Positions 21,163 to 30,321 of a stretch of 64,000 nucleotides of DNA are shown here, one piece after another. Numbering within the stretch: the first letter of the stretch is position 1; each line of letters starts with the position of its first letter. The notes beneath the pieces were generated by a model. That model did no database searches. It saw only the letters and a list, made by a program, of their open reading frames with translations, and was not told where the DNA came from. Source of the DNA: Cryptolaemus montrouzieri. Its lineage: Eukaryota > Arthropoda > Insecta > Coleoptera > Coccinellidae. The translations under genes and the position numbers were made by a program. The stretch spans positions 51,413,983-51,477,982 of the forward strand of contig JABFTP020000021.1 of NCBI GenBank assembly GCA_013387265.2. The letters run 5' to 3'.

Positions 21163-22412
21163 CTACTGTGTGTAGGCATTCTTCATATTTGCGGCCCGAG
21201 TCGCATAGCCTAATTCTGCGCTCGTGCCTGTGTCGTTTCCCGGAAGAGGAGACTGAAAATTTTGAGATGAAGTTGATGGTTGGTTCTGGAAAGAAGGCTG
21301 TGAAAGCAATATAGGAGTTGTTGGCTGATTAGGATTAGGATTAGTATTAGTTCCTTGGAAAGAAGAATTTTGACGTCTATTAGCATATTGCCGCTTTCGA
21401 CTCTCTTCAATTGAATGTCCAGTTCGCTTACAATACCTGCAAGTAACTGAAGTAATGTTGTTGACTCTTTCTTGCTTTACAGATGGATTTAGAGGATTTG
21501 GATAACGAGGACGAATAAAATCAAATGACGGTCTTGATTGTGATTGAGAATTATAATTATGTGTTGAACGCTGCGAATTTGAATTTTGCCGTGAAGAAAG
21601 ATTTCTTGGAATATGCGTTCGAAGACTTCTCTCTTCATCAACAGCTGCTTCTACAGCTTCATGAAAATCGTCAAATCGACATGCTTTGATTATAAGTTTG
21701 AGTGATGATGACAATCCATCTACGAATGATGTTAAATGATTAAAGGTGCTGAAGCAACGCCTTCATGAGTAACCATCGCTTCATTAAGATCAATAAGGAG
21801 TTTTTCAACACGATTTGCGTATGACCTAACATCTTCATTGAAATTTTGCTTGACTGTGCTTAATTCGTATTGCATTTGGCCCGTCGTTCGCCTCTCAAGA
21901 AATTGATTTTGAAGAATGAGTTTAAGTTCGTCCCAATTTGCAAAAGCTTTATACTTTACGATATCATAGGCTGTAGAGGATAGCTTGCTTTTTATGACAT
22001 TAAGTAACATTTTCCTATCGTCATTTGTCGTACAAGTGTCTGCCATTTCATCACAGCAAGTTATGAACTTATGTAGATCCCGACGAATCCCGTTAAATTC
22101 GGGAATAATTCTTAGCGCTACGTTGATATCCATTCCAGCAATATTTTGATGAATTTGATGAGGATTTACTTGATTTGGATTTTGATTTAGTGGCGGCTGA
22201 GCTGGATTTGGTGGAGGCTGAGCCGGATTTTGAGGTTGATTTTGGATTAGTGTCGGCTGAGCCGGATTTTGTGGTTGATTTTGTTGAGTCTGAAGTCTAG
22301 TATTCACCATCGAAGAATTGTAAGGAAAAATTTTACTCACAGTCGACCTTGTAGTATGAAACGGTAATCCTATTCGCCTTTTGAATCTTGAACCTTGGTT
22401 CACTTTCACCAA
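21163..22412 (-). pseudogene. gag: Gag polyprotein, frame-broken
   Basis: Two minus-strand frames make up gag. The first (22412-21732) starts with basic sequence and a proline/glutamine-rich repeat (PQNPAQP units). It continues into a capsid-like helical domain (VALRIIPEFNGIRRDLHKFI, WDELKLILQNQFLERRTTGQ, EDVRSYANRVEKLL). The second (21714-21163) continues the capsid (CRFDDFHEAVEAAVDEERSL) and has one zinc-knuckle-like motif CRYCKRTGHSIEES, in which the last cysteine of CX2CX4HX4C is serine. A shift is needed between the frames near 21730-21755. Gag coats the RNA and forms the particle; this copy should not make a normal one. Confidence 0.85.
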
Positions 22413-22504
22413 CTACAACAAGTCACTTCCACGAACAAAAATTGGAGGTTCGTTCGGCTCCGGATTTGTTATACGGAATTTTTTTGCCGAATAATCACGA
22501 ACAA

Positions 22505-22521
22505 CCCCACACCTGACACCA
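22505..22521 (-). promoter_or_regulatory. primer binding site
   Basis: Four bases inside the 5' LTR the minus strand reads TGGTGTCAGGTGTGGGG. The initial TGG is complementary to a tRNA 3' CCA. I cannot name the tRNA with confidence. Confidence 0.75.
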
Positions 22522-22525
22522 AAAA

Positions 22526-22918
22526 TGTTATGGAGTGGTCGTTGGTTTGGTAAAGAAAGACAGATTTCCGATTTAACAAGGTTTAATTGATTAAGTTGCG
22601 AGCACAAGTTTCCGGTTCAACGGTAAAAATCAGACTTCTCTATTATATTTCACATAAAAATGGTACCAAAGTGTGAATCCTTATGTATTACATTATGTAT
22701 TACATAGAATCATACCACATATTTCCACCAATCAGAAGAAAGTACTCAGGTCTGTGACCGTAAATGTTGTTATTAATTCTTGGAATTTGCAACTTAGTTT
22801 CGGGTGACAATATGTGGAATTGCGACACCGTGCTAGAACAATGTATGATGAAATAATATAATAGAATATGAATAATATACGAGTTCTATATACAGGGTGT
22901 AAAGGCGACTTTACAACA
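22526..22918 (-). repeat. LTR (5' LTR of the minus-strand element), 393 bp
   Basis: Same sequence as 16639-17019 with a tandem 12-bp TTATGTATTACA duplication and two substitutions. As the 5' LTR it would hold the promoter, but I see no clear TATA box. Confidence 0.97.
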
Positions 22919-22922
22919 ACAG
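22919..22922. repeat. target-site duplication ACAG, right
   Basis: Pairs with 16635-16638. Confidence 0.95.
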
Positions 22923-23049
22923 ATTCGGAAATATTCAGTTCCGACTCAAGAGCAAACCCGATAAAACAGAGGCCCCAACCGCGACCTCAACCATAGTTAG
23001 CCAACCGGAGGAACTCCAATACAGCTGCCAGTGGGGAAAGCTCATCCTA

Positions 23050-24178
23050 ATGGCTAACAAATTCGAATGCCTTCAGGTCAACCTGCATCATGCAAAGGCT
23101 GCTTCAAGCATCCTCTGCAGATTGGCCACAACAAGGCAAATACGAGTAGGGCTTATTCAAGACCCCTGGATTAATGGGGGGAAAATTAGAGGTCTCCCAA
23201 CTAATTCATATAAATTAGTCTACAATAGCAGGTGTGTAAATCCAAGAGCAGCACTAATGCTCAGTAAGAATATAAAATTTGCTTCTGTTCCAGAATTCAT
23301 CACTAGAGATCTAGCAACAGCTCTAGTAGAGGTGCCAATGATAAGGGGTAAGAGGCACATCATCATGGCCTCAGCATACTTCCCAGGAGAAGCATCCTCC
23401 ACACCACCAGGAGAGGTACAGAAACTCGTAAGCTGGTGCCACAAAAAAACAAACATTTGATCCTGAGCTGCGATGCGAACGCTCACCACACCGTATGGGG
23501 CAGTACAGACGTCAATGAAAGAGGTAAATATCTTTTAGAATATATCTGTTCTAATAACATAGACATTGTGAATAGGGGTAATAAACCAACTTTCATGAAT
23601 GCGGTTAGAAAAGAGGTCCTGGATCTCACCCTTGCCTCGCCATTTATACTAGAATCAATTAAGAAGTGGCGCGTCATGGACGAAATATCTATGTCGGACC
23701 ACCAAATGATTGGTTTCGAAATTGACTCAGATAAGATTCAAAAAGTGGAATATAGAGCACCAAAAAGGGCGGACTGGGATCTCTTTGAAGAGAGGTTGAA
23801 GTCTGAACTGGATGGTCTCGAATATAACATAACCACAGTAGAAGAACTGGAAAATGCTTCTACTCACCTAATCCAAACACTAATTTTAGCATTTGAGGAG
23901 AGCTGCCCAATGAGGAAAAAACACTTCTCAAGGGAGACGTGGAACAAGGAGCTTGCTCAACTCAATGCTAGAGCCAGAAAAGCATTCAATAGAGCGAAAA
24001 GAACAGGTGAATGGGACGCCTACCGAGAAGCTCTAACTAAGTACAACAAAGAACTCAGGAAATCCAAACGGCAATCATGGAAATCCTATTGCGAGTGGAT
24101 CAATGATCTTGCCCCAGCTGCACGAATTCAAAAGGTTCCAGCCAAAGACCATTCGAATGCACTTGATCTCATCAAACT
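23050..24178 (+). pseudogene. LOA/I-like LINE ORF2 endonuclease domain (copy 1)
   Basis: ORF2 starts with ATG at 23050, sharing its A with the preceding TAA. The first frame (to 23460) reads FECLQVNLHHAKAAS and VGLIQDPWINGGKIRGLP, metal-binding motifs of the APE-like endonuclease. After a frameshift near 23440-23460 the second frame reads LILSCDANAHHTVWGSTDVN, EVLDLTLASPF and MSDHQMIGFEI, including the catalytic Asp-His pair. It then enters the linker before RT and stops at the junction with PLE near 24178. The nuclease nicks target DNA to prime reverse transcription. No RT remains here. Confidence 0.88.
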
Positions 24179-25385
24179 CATTAGCAACGTGTGGTAGCGT
24201 CTTATTTCTGGTAAATATTTCTCTGACAATCGGAGGGTATTCATCTGTTGGAATATTTGGGTACATGTTCTTTGAGTCGAATAAAACTAATTTAAGATTT
24301 TATGTGCTTTCGAGCTTTAAAAGTTTTCGTATAAGATCAATAGAGTTCAAAATAGAACGGTATTTTGTGAGCTCAATTAATTTCTCATTAAACTACTTTG
24401 CTAATTTACTTGAAGATGTATTTATATATGATACTACTGGTCTAGCTGATTTTTCTTCTTCGTGTAGTTTTATTAGTGCGTATAACTTTGGAGAGTGAGC
24501 GTTCATTGGAATCAGTTTTCTTTTTTTCCCATTCTGTATATGCTAGGTATGTTCCAATCCTTGTTTTATGTTTGTTATGAAGGATTTGGTTGGATCCTTA
24601 GATATTTCCATTATATTCAGTGTTTATAATAAATCTTGTATTTCTTCTTTATATTTGTCCTTACTGAGACTTACGATGCTATTGAATTTATCAGCTTTTG
24701 TTAAAATGAGATCTTCTTCTTGGATTTCTGACGATATGGATTTTATGGTTTTCGTGTAATTTTGCTTCTAGGGCCGAATGTTGGATTCTTTAATTATTTC
24801 AGCAATTTTATGTTTTTGTGCATCTGAAAATTCAGTTCGGCTTGGACTTCAATCATCATCACTTTAGTTGATTTAATTCAATTGTTCTGGAGTGAATTTT
24901 GGCCCTTTCTCTAAGAAAGCTATCTAGTTTTCATTGAAATTACTGTTTGATATATTGCCGAATCTTTGGGAAAATGTTGTATCCATTGTTTCGGGTAAGG
25001 CTGAATCGGTGACTGGTTGCTGGGTGTTTTGGTTGGACTTTTTCTTATTTTCTAAGCTAGAAAGTTTTGTTTGCAAATTGTCATATTTCTCTTTGGACCT
25101 CTGGCTAATTTCCATATTGATTTTATTTTCGAGACAATCAAACTCGATATTATGTAGGGTGTGGAATAATTCATTTTGTACAGCTTTAATATAGATTTTG
25201 ATATTGTCACGTACTTTATACAGCATTTTTAGTTCTTTCTTCAACCAAATTCCTTCGATTTTGGTTTTAATTCTGTTGGTTGTTCCATTCTCGAAAGAAA
25301 ATTTTAACTTGATGTGATAAGGGATCACTTCGCGTTTCAAGCACTCTTTGTTAAACCATAGGTTTCATGAAACCGTGTTATATTT
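24176..25385 (-). pseudogene. Penelope-like element RT N-terminal region (PLE-C)
   Basis: Minus-strand sister of PLE-B. The best frame (25340-24924) is the charged, helical N-terminus (HIKLKFSFENGTTNRIKTKI, LENKINMEISQRSKEKYDNL). After breaks it reads LTKADKFNSIVSLSKDKYKE, HTEWEKKKTDSNERS and, by 24266, YPNIPTDEYPPIVREIFTRN and KTLPHVANEF. It ends abruptly at 24176 against the LOA-like element, with AAACT shared by both sides. The catalytic half of the RT is missing. Confidence 0.8.
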
Positions 25386-25399
25386 CATCTGTAGTCTAT

Positions 25400-25600
25400 A
25401 ATACTTAGTCATCAATTCTGCCCGACAACCTGTTATAATGATTAATATTGATGCTTTATTTATTTTATGGAAATTCAGTATCAACGAAATAAATATATTT
25501 CATACTTTTTACTATTTTATTTTCACAAACACGACCGGTTTCGACCGTGAAGTTTGGTCAACTACAGGTTGACCTATATAACTTACTTATATAAATACTA
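25400..25600 (-). repeat. PLE terminal repeat
   Basis: Reverse complement of the 12656-12880 block, including CACGACCGGTTTCGACCGTG near 25529. It separates the PLE-C coding start from the PLE 3' tail at 25600-25840. Confidence 0.75.
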
Positions 25601-25845
25601 GCCTAATTTTATATTAAGTAGTAGAGAGATATTAATGTCTAGCTGGCTACTAAGGGTGATTTCACTTGGGTTTTCACAAAGTTTATGGATTTCCAAACAT
25701 TTCAACATATTCTTCTGTCCTTCGTCTCTCTTATGAAGAATTTTGATATTATCTAATGTTTTTGAATGTTTTGTGGTTCATATTTGTTCACATATTCGGA
25801 AATTATTATCAGAAAGAAGATACGTAGTTTTTAAATCTGATTATC
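25600..25845 (-). pseudogene. Penelope-like element 3' end (C-terminal tail)
   Basis: Counterpart of 11885-12166 on the minus strand, with the KNPSEITL-type tail (AAGTGAAATCACCCTTAGTA reading minus). Together with 24176-25385 it repeats the partial-then-full tandem PLE order seen at 11885-14215. Confidence 0.65.
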
Positions 25846-25859
25846 TACATTATTTATGA

Positions 25860-27490
25860 AATAATTTAGCAGCGGGATCTCATACTATAACTAAATGGAA
25901 TAGCCGTGGATTGTATAGTATATGTTGCAACTCATACTAAACTGTGATTCACAGAAACCCCTACACTTGTGGGTTGGTTAGATTTCATAATCAAACCAGT
26001 GGTTCGTTTTCATTGGAACGCACTGTCTATGATTTGCGCGGTCAAATATGTGATAATGGGACAAATATGTGCGGAATACATAGCGGTGTACTCCACTGCC
26101 TTATTTATACTTTTCTTGAGTAGAAGTCTCTTCACTTAGTGCTGCCCCTTTCTCGTGGTAACTAACTACCTAGACCTTTATTAGGTAACAAACCATTTTA
26201 TGTAAGTATATAAGTGGGTGGGGAAGGTGGTATTGAAGAGTGAAATAAAATAATCAATTATAGTCATAGAATAAAAAAGTTATATGAAAAATTTACACTT
26301 TTTTACGGGATTTTTCATTGGTACAATCATCTATTACATCGACATAATCTAATGTGTTGATTATGTCGGCCTCTAAATGTAGAAGAGTCAAAGAATTTAG
26401 TTTTTGTTGAGATAATGACGACCTCCGGTAATTCTTTACTTGTTTCGAACAAAAAACCCCTTTCTTCAGAATAATTTATGGCTGGAGTGCAGAGTTCAAT
26501 ACGGAGATCTATTTCCAAGTTTGGGTAAACATTGCCCAGGTATTGGTTCTTCAAAAATGTAGATAGACTCATTAAAGATGTTTATACAGATTTATCTACA
26601 GTCTAGTTAGAAGGAACTTTTACTGAATATTAACACATTCGAGTCAAAATTGAAACGTTTTCTTTGAACTTTACGTATCATGTCTCTTCTTTAATTCAAC
26701 TCTTAGCCGATCAATGCTGACCAAAAAGGTGTTCACCCTGAAAGAGTCTCCAGAGGTTGTTTTAGTCTCCTCATTTTATTCTCTTAGGTTGCCTCTTAGT
26801 CTTTAGCATCTTCCTGATGTTGTTTAATTGAACTCATAATAATTTCACGTTCTCCGAAATAATTAAAGTTCTCCAGAGATTGTTTCAGTCTCATCATTTG
26901 ATGTTTCGTCTGTAAATTTTCTTCTCTTAGGTTGCCTCTTAGTCTCTAGCATCGCCCAAGTATCGTTTAATTGAGCTCATATTAATTGCATGTTCTTCGA
27001 AATTATCCTAGTTTTTTCGCTCTGCAGCGGGATCTTAGATTATTACGTTCCTCGAGTGGACAAGTTTGCTCTCGCCGCAATTTTGGTGGACATGGTTTTC
27101 GTTGATCAGAAAAAAGCATTTTCAGGCATGCTACTTACTGTCTTACTGTGTGAGTACGACTCGCGGATTGAAGGTTCCGTAAAAGCTTGTAGATATATGA
27201 ATAGTTCGTTCTCACTTTTGTCGAGTATTTAAAATCCTTCTGGAAACTCATATTTACATGATTTATATATTTAATAGCAGTTTTAAACAGAATTAGAAAG
27301 TTATTACATCTACAAATGATATTTCTGAAATAGTATTACAGAATTTCGACCATAAATGTAGTTTGTGGTTCTTCTAATTTGAGACGAATTACCTTCATAT
27401 CGTGGTTTGCCGGCTGCGTCATTTTTAATCATCTTGAAAATCTCAATACTTCATTCTAGGAATCCCTTAGACTTTTACAGACTCCGCTCT
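25860..27490 (-). pseudogene. hAT transposase remnant, ZMYM1/DUF4371 type (copy 2), C-terminal part
   Basis: Reverse-complement relative of 6840-8021. The minus strand keeps the hAT dimerisation domain missing from copy 1: NVYPNLEIDLRIELCTPAIN then ERGFLFETSKELP (26572-26440). In another frame it reads LNSLTLLHLEADIINTLDYV and a DVIDDC end (about 26400-26320). The blocks nearer 27490 match the region after VGISAAK in copy 1. A ~120-bp segment with CTCTTAGGTTGCCTCTTAGT is tandemly duplicated at about 26758-27003. The 3' flank (26180-25860) is where copy 1 received the 8022-11874 insertion; here it is continuous. Confidence 0.72.
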
Positions 27491-27815
27491 TGCCGACCAA
27501 CCTGTGAGTAGAATGTTAAATGTCCTTACCTGAAGGAGCTGGTTTTCCGATCCACCCTTCATGATCATCGTCAACCAGGGTCACACATCGGTACAGCTCC
27601 GTCAGATATCATGGATAGTCGCAATAAACTGCAGTTTCGGTCTCATTTAACCTCGTCAGTATTGAATACCCATACACAACATCAGGCCAGACTTCCACCT
27701 TCTCATCGCAATCCGTTGAAGCGCAACAAAACATGTTTGCGCCCTCCAACGAACTGACACAGAGGCCACTCACCATCGCCACAACAATGAAAACAAAGGT
27801 TAGATAAACAGAAAA
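27490..27815 (-). pseudogene. repeat X copy a: exon-like, signal peptide and acidic secreted domain
   Basis: I do not recognise this protein. The minus strand reads a hydrophobic, signal-peptide-like segment (FSVYLTFVFIVVAMVSGLCV), then SSLEGANMFCCASTDCDEKV, EVWPDVVYGYSILTRLNETE and TAVYCDYP. After one stop or frame slip it continues YLTELYRCVTLVDDDHEGWI and GKPAPSG. It ends at CAG|GTAAGGAC, a consensus splice donor (near 27527). Several cysteines and an NET glycosylation site fit a secreted protein. Related fragments lie at 14424-14530, 48700-48836 and 52246-53160. It could be a duplicated cellular exon or part of an unidentified mobile element. Confidence 0.5.
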
Positions 27816-27948
27816 CCTCCCGGTTTCCCGGTGGCGATGGTGAGTGGCCTCTGTGTCAGTTCGTTGGAGGGCGCAAACATGTTTTGTTGCGCTCCAACGC
27901 AATTGAAATGAGAAGGTGGAACTCTGGCCTGATGTTGTGAATGGGTAT
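27667..27948. repeat. large inverted repeat (arms ~116 bp, inner 61 bp perfect)
   Basis: The left arm 27667-27782 is mirrored by 27830-27948. The block 27721-27781 is matched without change by its reverse complement starting at 27831. The outer parts are diverged. The spacer is about 48 bp. The right arm runs into the ORF1-like sequence of the CR1-like LINE. Confidence 0.9.
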
Positions 27949-28190
27949 GCTGTTTCTCCTGAGGATATTTTGGAATTCCTAAAAGATAATGAAATAGGAA
28001 ATGACACGGAGTGTTTCAAAATGAAAACGAGGAGAGACGGAAAAAAGAGCTCTTTCAAACTGATTATAACATTGGAATAAAAAGACCTAATTTTGAGCAC
28101 GGAACTTTGGCCAACAGGTATATCGGTTAATAATTTCGTAAATGTCTGACAAAATTTTTCGCAGCGAGGAGGCAAAACAGATCGGGGATA
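27907..28190 (+). pseudogene. CR1-like LINE ORF1 C-terminal fragment
   Basis: In one frame with three stops this reads EKVELWPDVVNGYAVSPEDI, LEFLKDNEIGNDTECFKMKT, KKSSFKLIITLE and TELWPTGISVNNFV. That resembles the RRM-like C-terminal domain of LINE ORF1 proteins that precede this endonuclease type. Its position directly upstream of the endonuclease supports this. Confidence 0.55.
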
Positions 28191-28239
28191 GTGCCTGAGA
28201 GGCCTCACTCATTCGCTCACGATCAGCTGCTAGATTTTG

Positions 28240-28792
28240 GGGTTTGTCATCTTGATATACAATGCTTAAGTATTAAGGTAGATGTACTCTCACTCTATCT
28301 GAGTAGTGCGAGGTATGATGTGATAGCGTTGTCTGAGCATTGGCTGACCGAGGGTAATTTAAAAGTAACCAATATTGTCGATTATGAATTACCATCGTAC
28401 TTCTCAAGAAGCAGGCATATAAGGACATACCTTAAGGACGAATGCTGTAGTGTTGATTTGCAAATTCTCGGAGGAATTGAACGCGGAGTTCTGTGCCATT
28501 AAGATTAAAAAAATAAATTATGTAATGGTGGCAGTATACAGGGCGACGTCAGGCAAATTCGATAGATTTCTGAGTAAGTTGGAAGGCCTTTTGAATTTTT
28601 GCTGTGGTCAATTCGATGAGGTTGTGCTTTTGGGAGACTTCGAGGTCAATTTTAAAGGCGAGACGAAAGAACGAAGTGACTTGCTTACTGTTCTTCAAAC
28701 ATTTGATATAAGAACTACAATAGATGATTACACAAGAGTTACCGCGACCACATCCTCTTGCATCGACAACATCTTGACCAATATACCTTCTA
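28240..28792 (+). pseudogene. CR1-like LINE endonuclease domain
   Basis: Frames 28191-28502 and 28450-28792 together read LDIQCLSIKVDVLSLYLSSA, YDVIALSEHWLTEGNL, IKKINYVMVAVYRATSG, FDEVVLLGDFEVNF and TSSCIDNILTNI. These are the E-W, V-Y-R, G-D-F-N and S-x-I-D motifs of APE-like LINE endonucleases. The expected Asn of GDFN is changed to Glu (GDFEVNF). One frameshift lies near 28450-28500. The C-terminal SDH motif is found after the insertion as GISDHYAQEM near 33975. Interrupted at 28793 by the LOA-like element. Confidence 0.8.
28780..28792. repeat. 13-bp target-site duplication AATATACCTTCTA, left
   Basis: Identical to 33930-33942, flanking LOA/I-like copy 2. Confidence 0.97.
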
Positions 28793-29232
28793 CCCCCTCG
28801 GGGATTCTCATCTTGTCGTGGTGAGGGGGCTTTGTTGATGAACCCAGGAGATATGCCGGCCGTAATTTATTACTGGCAGGGTCATCCATGCCGGAAAGGT
28901 CCTGGGGGAGATTTAACTAAGAAGAATCCACTCCGCCCGGCTGTCGTATCGTGGCTTAGGGCTTGCACGGAGTATAACGATGCCAGTTTTAGAGAGGTTT
29001 TTAAGAGCCTCACCAAACTGCCATACCACACCTGTCGGCAACGATAGGCGGAGGGTCTCGGCTTAACCGCCCAGCCAAGGTAAAACAGCATACTCCGATG
29101 GCTGTGTGGCTAATGGGAGGACTAGTCGATAGTATGCGAACTCCGAATACCAGGCGCCCTCCGGTTTCAATTTTGCCTTACTACAGTAATGCGGGGCTCT
29201 GCCGCAGATGACCGTTATTTCTCCGGAACAAG

Positions 29233-30321
29233 ATGAGTTACGAAAACAAAAAAACAAGAGTAGGTCCTGCCCCAAAACGACCAAATTCAAAAGGCGATAA
29301 AGAACCTATGGAACTGGAACAGGAAAAAATGCCAGACATAGAAACTGAAAACGCCCTACTCGAAAGCAGCTCTGAAGGGGAAAATCCAGAGGCACCCAAA
29401 GAAAAGCCGAGGACTAAACTCGGCGGAGCTGCTCGTAAGAGGATGAAATTCCTCATAAAAATGGGGATGACGGCAGAAGAGGCTAGAATTAAAGCCTTAC
29501 AGCCAATGAATCCCCAAGATAAGGGAGAAAAAAGAGCTCGATCCGATGGCAGTACGCCAAAAGGAAGGGAGCAAAAACGCCCCAAAAAGGAAGCACCCGT
29601 TGCTCCAAAAAATATGCAGGAGGATTCGTTTAGTCAAGCGGTAGCTGGAATAAAGGTAGGAATCCTGCATAAAAATTTCCCGAGTGAACTCTTAACTGGG
29701 GACCAAGATACGTCCCTGGAGGAGTTCATCTTGGATAAAGTGGTAGAGGAGGGATTGAAGGCGGAACTGAAGCCTAAATTCCTTCAGCGCCACTGTAGAC
29801 CAGGATGGCTCGGACTCACGTGCGCCGATGAGACAACTGCACAGTGGCTGAAGAGCATCGAGTCGCAGTTGAAACCCTGGATCCGTGCTAGCCTAAGAGT
29901 GGTAAATGAGGCAGAATTGCCTCACCCAGAAATCCTCATAGGGTACCTACCAGGAAGCCAGGACTACTCTAACGAGAAAATCCTGGGACTAATTGAGGCC
30001 CAAAATGACCTCACAGCAACTAGATGGAGGATTCTCAGGAAAAATCCTGTGGGAAACTCCATATAAGTAACCATTTCGGCAGATATACAATCTTTTGAAA
30101 AGCTGAAGAATACGGGCTATCGGGTTAGCTACAGATTCGGAAATATTCAGTTCCTACTCAAGAGCAAACCCGATAAAACAGAGGCCTCAACCTTGGTGAG
30201 CTCAACCATAGTTAGCCAACCGGAGGGGACGACCTCATCGAAGCAGTTAGAGGGGGGAACTAAGAGCACACCGCTCCAAGGGAACTCCAATACAACTGCC
30301 GGTGGAGAAAGCTCATCCTAA
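29233..30321 (+). pseudogene. LOA/I-like LINE ORF1 (copy 2)
   Basis: Same protein as 15737-16638, starting MSYENKKTRVGPAPKRPN. It is open for 277 codons. A TAA at 30064 replaces a GAA seen in copy 1, so the protein is cut near its end. The original stop is the in-frame TAA at 30319, which shares a base with the ATG of ORF2 (TAATG), suggesting termination-reinitiation coupling. The tail between is serine/threonine-rich (STIVSQPEGTTSSKQLEGGT). Confidence 0.88.

Larger units (their letters stand above)
16639..22918 (-). mobile_element. errantivirus-like LTR retrotransposon with env; PR-RT deleted
   Basis: A complete insertion: two LTRs with TGTT...AACA ends, ACAG duplication, primer binding site, polypurine tract, and gag, pol and env in minus orientation. 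The LTRs differ by two substitutions and one 12-bp duplication, so the insertion is recent. Pol lacks protease and reverse transcriptase and goes from a gag-like C-terminus directly into RNase H. Gag has a frame break. The element could move only with enzymes supplied by a relative. Confidence 0.95.
15252..24178 (+). mobile_element. LOA/I-like LINE copy 1, split by an LTR element, 3' truncated
   Basis: The 5' end starts CCCCCTCGGGGATTCTCACC, exactly as in copy 2 (28793). It carries ORF1 (15737-16638 and from 22923), ORF2 endonuclease (23050-24178), and a 6.28 kb LTR element at 16639-22918 duplicating ACAG. It stops at about 24178, where PLE sequence begins, so RT, RNase H and 3' tail are missing. 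Outside the deletions it is highly similar to copy 2. Confidence 0.9.

Noticed and set aside
22413..22607. 64-codon frame across the 5' LTR boundary
   Set aside because: Runs from the LTR across the primer binding site; no gag similarity in this part.
27609..28208. 199-codon minus-strand frame as one gene
   Set aside because: Its first half is the antisense of LINE ORF1 and the palindrome's right arm; only the last ~75 codons match the exon-like repeat X.
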